DNA of 13,747 nt from Candidatus Gottesmanbacteria bacterium RIFCSPHIGHO2_01_FULL_46_14 (GTDB taxonomy: Bacteria; Patescibacteriota; Microgenomatia; UBA10105; UBA927). The position numbers were made by a program, and so were the translations under genes. Location of the stretch: contig MFJJ01000001.1 of the NCBI GenBank assembly GCA_001780895.1, positions 1 to 13,747 on the forward strand, read 5' to 3'. Within the stretch, counting starts at the first letter, position 1. Every line of letters starts with the position of its first letter. Positions 12,960 to 13,747 of this stretch are shown piece after piece. The notes under the pieces are model-generated. The model was not told the DNA's origin. It ran no database searches and worked only from the letters and a program-made list of their open reading frames with translations.

Positions 12960-12989
12960 GTATTTGAAACAATATCATATTTCAAATAC
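12960..12989. repeat. Perfect 10-bp inverted repeat over the HNH promoter (candidate operator)
   Basis: GTATTTGAAA (12960-12969), a 10-nt spacer, then TTTCAAATAC (12980-12989). The arms overlap the -35 and -10 boxes of the promoter at 12964-12992, so a dimeric repressor bound here would block it. Confidence 0.65.
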
Positions 12990-12992
12990 ACT
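12964..12992 (+). promoter_or_regulatory. Promoter for the HNH gene, probably leaderless
   Basis: TTGAAA (12964-12969), a 17-nt spacer, TACACT (12987-12992), then only six bases before ATG 12999. The weak -10 and the very short distance suggest a leaderless transcript. Confidence 0.5.
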
Positions 12993-12998
12993 AATACC

Positions 12999-13454
12999 AT
13001 GAGAAAGTGTACAAAGTGTAAACAGTTAAGAAGCCTTACCGAGTTTAACTATAAATATAAATCAAGGGGAATACGGCAGGTGCAATGTAGAACTTGTACT
13101 CAAAAACAACTTCAAGTTCATTATCACAATCATAGAAACTATTATTTAGTAAAGGCGAAGAAGCGCCATACTGTTGAACGCAACAAAATTAGAAACTATA
13201 TATGGTCATATCTTAGAGGACATTCTTGTGTGGATTGTGGTGAAAATGATCCAATTGTTCTTGAATTTGATCACCTATCAGACAAGATTGATGGTATATC
13301 AAATCTGATAAAAAGTGATTCACTTAAAAAAGTGCAAGAAGAAATGGTAAAATGTGAAGTGAGATGTGCAAATTGTCATCGTAGAGCAACTGCTTTACGG
13401 AGAGGTTGGACAAAAGAAGTGTTTGCGCCTATAGCTCAACGGATAGAGCAGTAG
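12999..13454 (+). CDS. HNH endonuclease with N-terminal zinc-finger-like domain
   Basis: 151 residues from ATG 12999. The N-terminal CTKC and CRTC pairs (C4, C7, C30, C33) form a small zinc-binding domain found in many phage and mobile HNH proteins. The HNH domain follows: CVDCGENDP (C77, C80), LEFDHLSDK with catalytic His92, and VRCANCHRR (C123, C126, H127). DNA nicking or cleavage is expected. The frame stays open upstream to 12870, but that stretch is intergenic-looking and carries the promoter, so the later ATG is used. Base composition is clearly more AT-rich than the neighbours, suggesting transfer. The last nine residues (APIAQRIEQ) and the TAG stop are encoded by the first 30 bases of tRNA-Arg. 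Confidence 0.88.
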   Translation: MRKCTKCKQLRSLTEFNYKYKSRGIRQVQCRTCTQKQLQVHYHNHRNYYLVKAKKRHTVERNKIRNYIWSYLRGHSCVDCGENDPIVLEFDHLSDKIDGISNLIKSDSLKKVQEEMVKCEVRCANCHRRATALRRGWTKEVFAPIAQRIEQ

Positions 13455-13496
13455 TCTTCGGAACTACTTATGCGGGTTCGATTCCTGCTAGGCGCG
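13425..13496 (+). tRNA. tRNA-Arg (anticodon TCG)
   Basis: 72 nt. Acceptor GCGCCTA/TAGGCGC with discriminator G, D stem GCTC/GAGC, anticodon stem GTAGT/ACTAC with loop CTTCGGA (anticodon TCG), and T stem GCGGG/CCTGC with loop TTCGATT. CCA is not encoded (CACA follows), unlike tRNA-Val and tRNA-Leu(TAG). Its 5' 30 bases are also the end of the HNH gene. Confidence 0.96.
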
Positions 13497-13747
13497 CACA
13501 GGGCGCGTAGCTCAGCGGTAGAGCAATTGCCTCTTAAGCAATTGGCCGAAGGTTCGAATCCTTCCGCGCTCACATCGAAGGTATTTGTAGACTTAAAGTC
13601 TTCATTTAGCTCGAATAGACAAGCTAATTTAGGTGTTCCATTTATTAGCTCTTGGTAGGTGGGCGTTTCATCAAAAAGCAACCCAAATAATGCGGCGTTC
13701 TGTAACGGATTGGGCCCGCCCAGTAACAAATCTTCCAGGTGTTCCAT
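13436..13747 (-). CDS. C-terminus of a probable site-specific recombinase, cut by the window edge
   Basis: 103 residues to a stop at 13436-13438; the frame continues past the right edge, so the Met at 13747 need not be the start. The part outside the tRNAs, NPLQNAALFGLLFDETPTYQ followed by ELINGTPKLACLFELNEDFK, resembles the C-terminal end of CPR serine-type recombinases, which typically close with a P-T-Y ... GTPKL segment. This is pattern memory and cannot be checked here. From about FDVSAEGFEPSANCL onwards the sequence is simply the antisense of tRNA-Lys and tRNA-Arg, so the last 45 residues or so are read through tRNA genes. This fits a recombinase whose gene ends at its own attachment site in a tRNA. 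Confidence 0.6.
   Translation of the reverse strand: MEHLEDLLLGGPNPLQNAALFGLLFDETPTYQELINGTPKLACLFELNEDFKSTNTFDVSAEGFEPSANCLRGNCSTAELRALCAPSRNRTRISSSEDYCSIR
13501..13572 (+). tRNA. tRNA-Lys (anticodon CTT)
   Basis: 72 nt. Acceptor GGGCGCG/CGCGCTC with one G-T pair and discriminator A, D stem GCTC/GAGC, anticodon stem ATTGC/GCAAT with loop CTCTTAA (anticodon CTT), and T stem GAAGG/CCTTC with loop TTCGAAT. CCA is not encoded. It lies four bases after tRNA-Arg, so the two are probably cotranscribed. Confidence 0.96.

Larger units (their letters stand above)
12597..12998. other. Gene-free divergent intergenic region with several inverted repeats
   Basis: 402 AT-rich bases between divergent genes. 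It holds GCTGTT/AACAGC (12778-12791), CCAAAAC/GTTTTGG (12800-12830), an 11-base inverted pair AGTTAATTTTA (12831-12841) and TAAAATTAACT (12946-12956), and the promoter-overlapping pair at 12960-12989. No RNA gene is recognised. A frame upstream of the HNH start stays open from 12870, but its sequence does not look like protein. Confidence 0.6.

Noticed and set aside
12870..12998. 43-residue N-terminal extension of the HNH protein
   Set aside because: The segment contains the promoter and inverted repeat, and its translation lacks any domain character; the zinc-finger domain begins right at ATG 12999.
13470..13658. 62-residue plus-strand frame over the tRNA pair
   Set aside because: It is a translation of tRNA-Arg and tRNA-Lys (AEGSNPSA is a T-arm signature) and ends in unpatterned sequence antisense to the recombinase.

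Overview
The window looks like a chromosome segment of a Candidate Phyla Radiation (Patescibacteria) bacterium, probably a Microgenomates-type lineage; this is inference from content, not a database match. Pointers are: a trigger factor without its PPIase domain; many short single-membrane-span proteins with Pro/Thr linkers; tightly packed, overlapping genes; a perfect GC-rich palindrome (CCTGCCTGCC/GGCAGGCAGG) that reads LPAGRQG when it falls in a gene; and ordinary stop usage including TGA. Nearly everything is on the minus strand.

Region 1 (1-5601) is a cell-surface module. Four proteins share a roughly 90-115 residue Asn/Gly/Thr/Asp-rich repeat with cores such as GNGxxSxN, NTGG and TGDA, and paired cysteines. 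One is cut by the left edge on the plus strand; three are on the minus strand. The smallest has a C-terminal membrane anchor with a candidate sorting motif and overlaps the next gene, a sortase, by 52 nt. The working picture is secreted repeat fibres or coat proteins, at least one attached by the neighbouring sortase. The 5272-5601 leader carries a promoter, an intrinsic terminator and a strong Shine-Dalgarno site.

Region 2 (5602-10823) is a compact minus-strand run of envelope and housekeeping genes: a secreted helical protein, a TM/Pro-Thr protein, trigger factor, a CPR-type protein of unknown function, tRNA-Val, a membrane-anchored methyltransferase, a PH-domain membrane protein, a TM-anchored protein, a DUF4352-like membrane protein and a small YezD/DUF2292-like protein. 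The stop codon, tRNA-Val and the next start codon abut with no spare nucleotide, and two promoters sit so close to ATG that the mRNAs should be leaderless.

Region 3 (10827-11312) is a disrupted tRNA locus. The 5' part of a tRNA-Leu (11312-11256) and a matching 3' part (10850-10827) lie on either side of a GIY-YIG nuclease gene and an intact tRNA-Leu(TAG). Each part is interrupted by a copy of the palindromic element.

Region 4 (11323-12596) holds two tandem, diverged, secreted lysozyme-fold-like proteins. A consensus promoter between them runs straight into an intrinsic terminator.

Region 5 (12597-13747) looks mobile. An AT-rich HNH endonuclease gene ends inside tRNA-Arg(TCG), tRNA-Lys(CTT) follows, and the C-terminus of a probable site-specific recombinase reads antisense through both tRNAs from the right edge.
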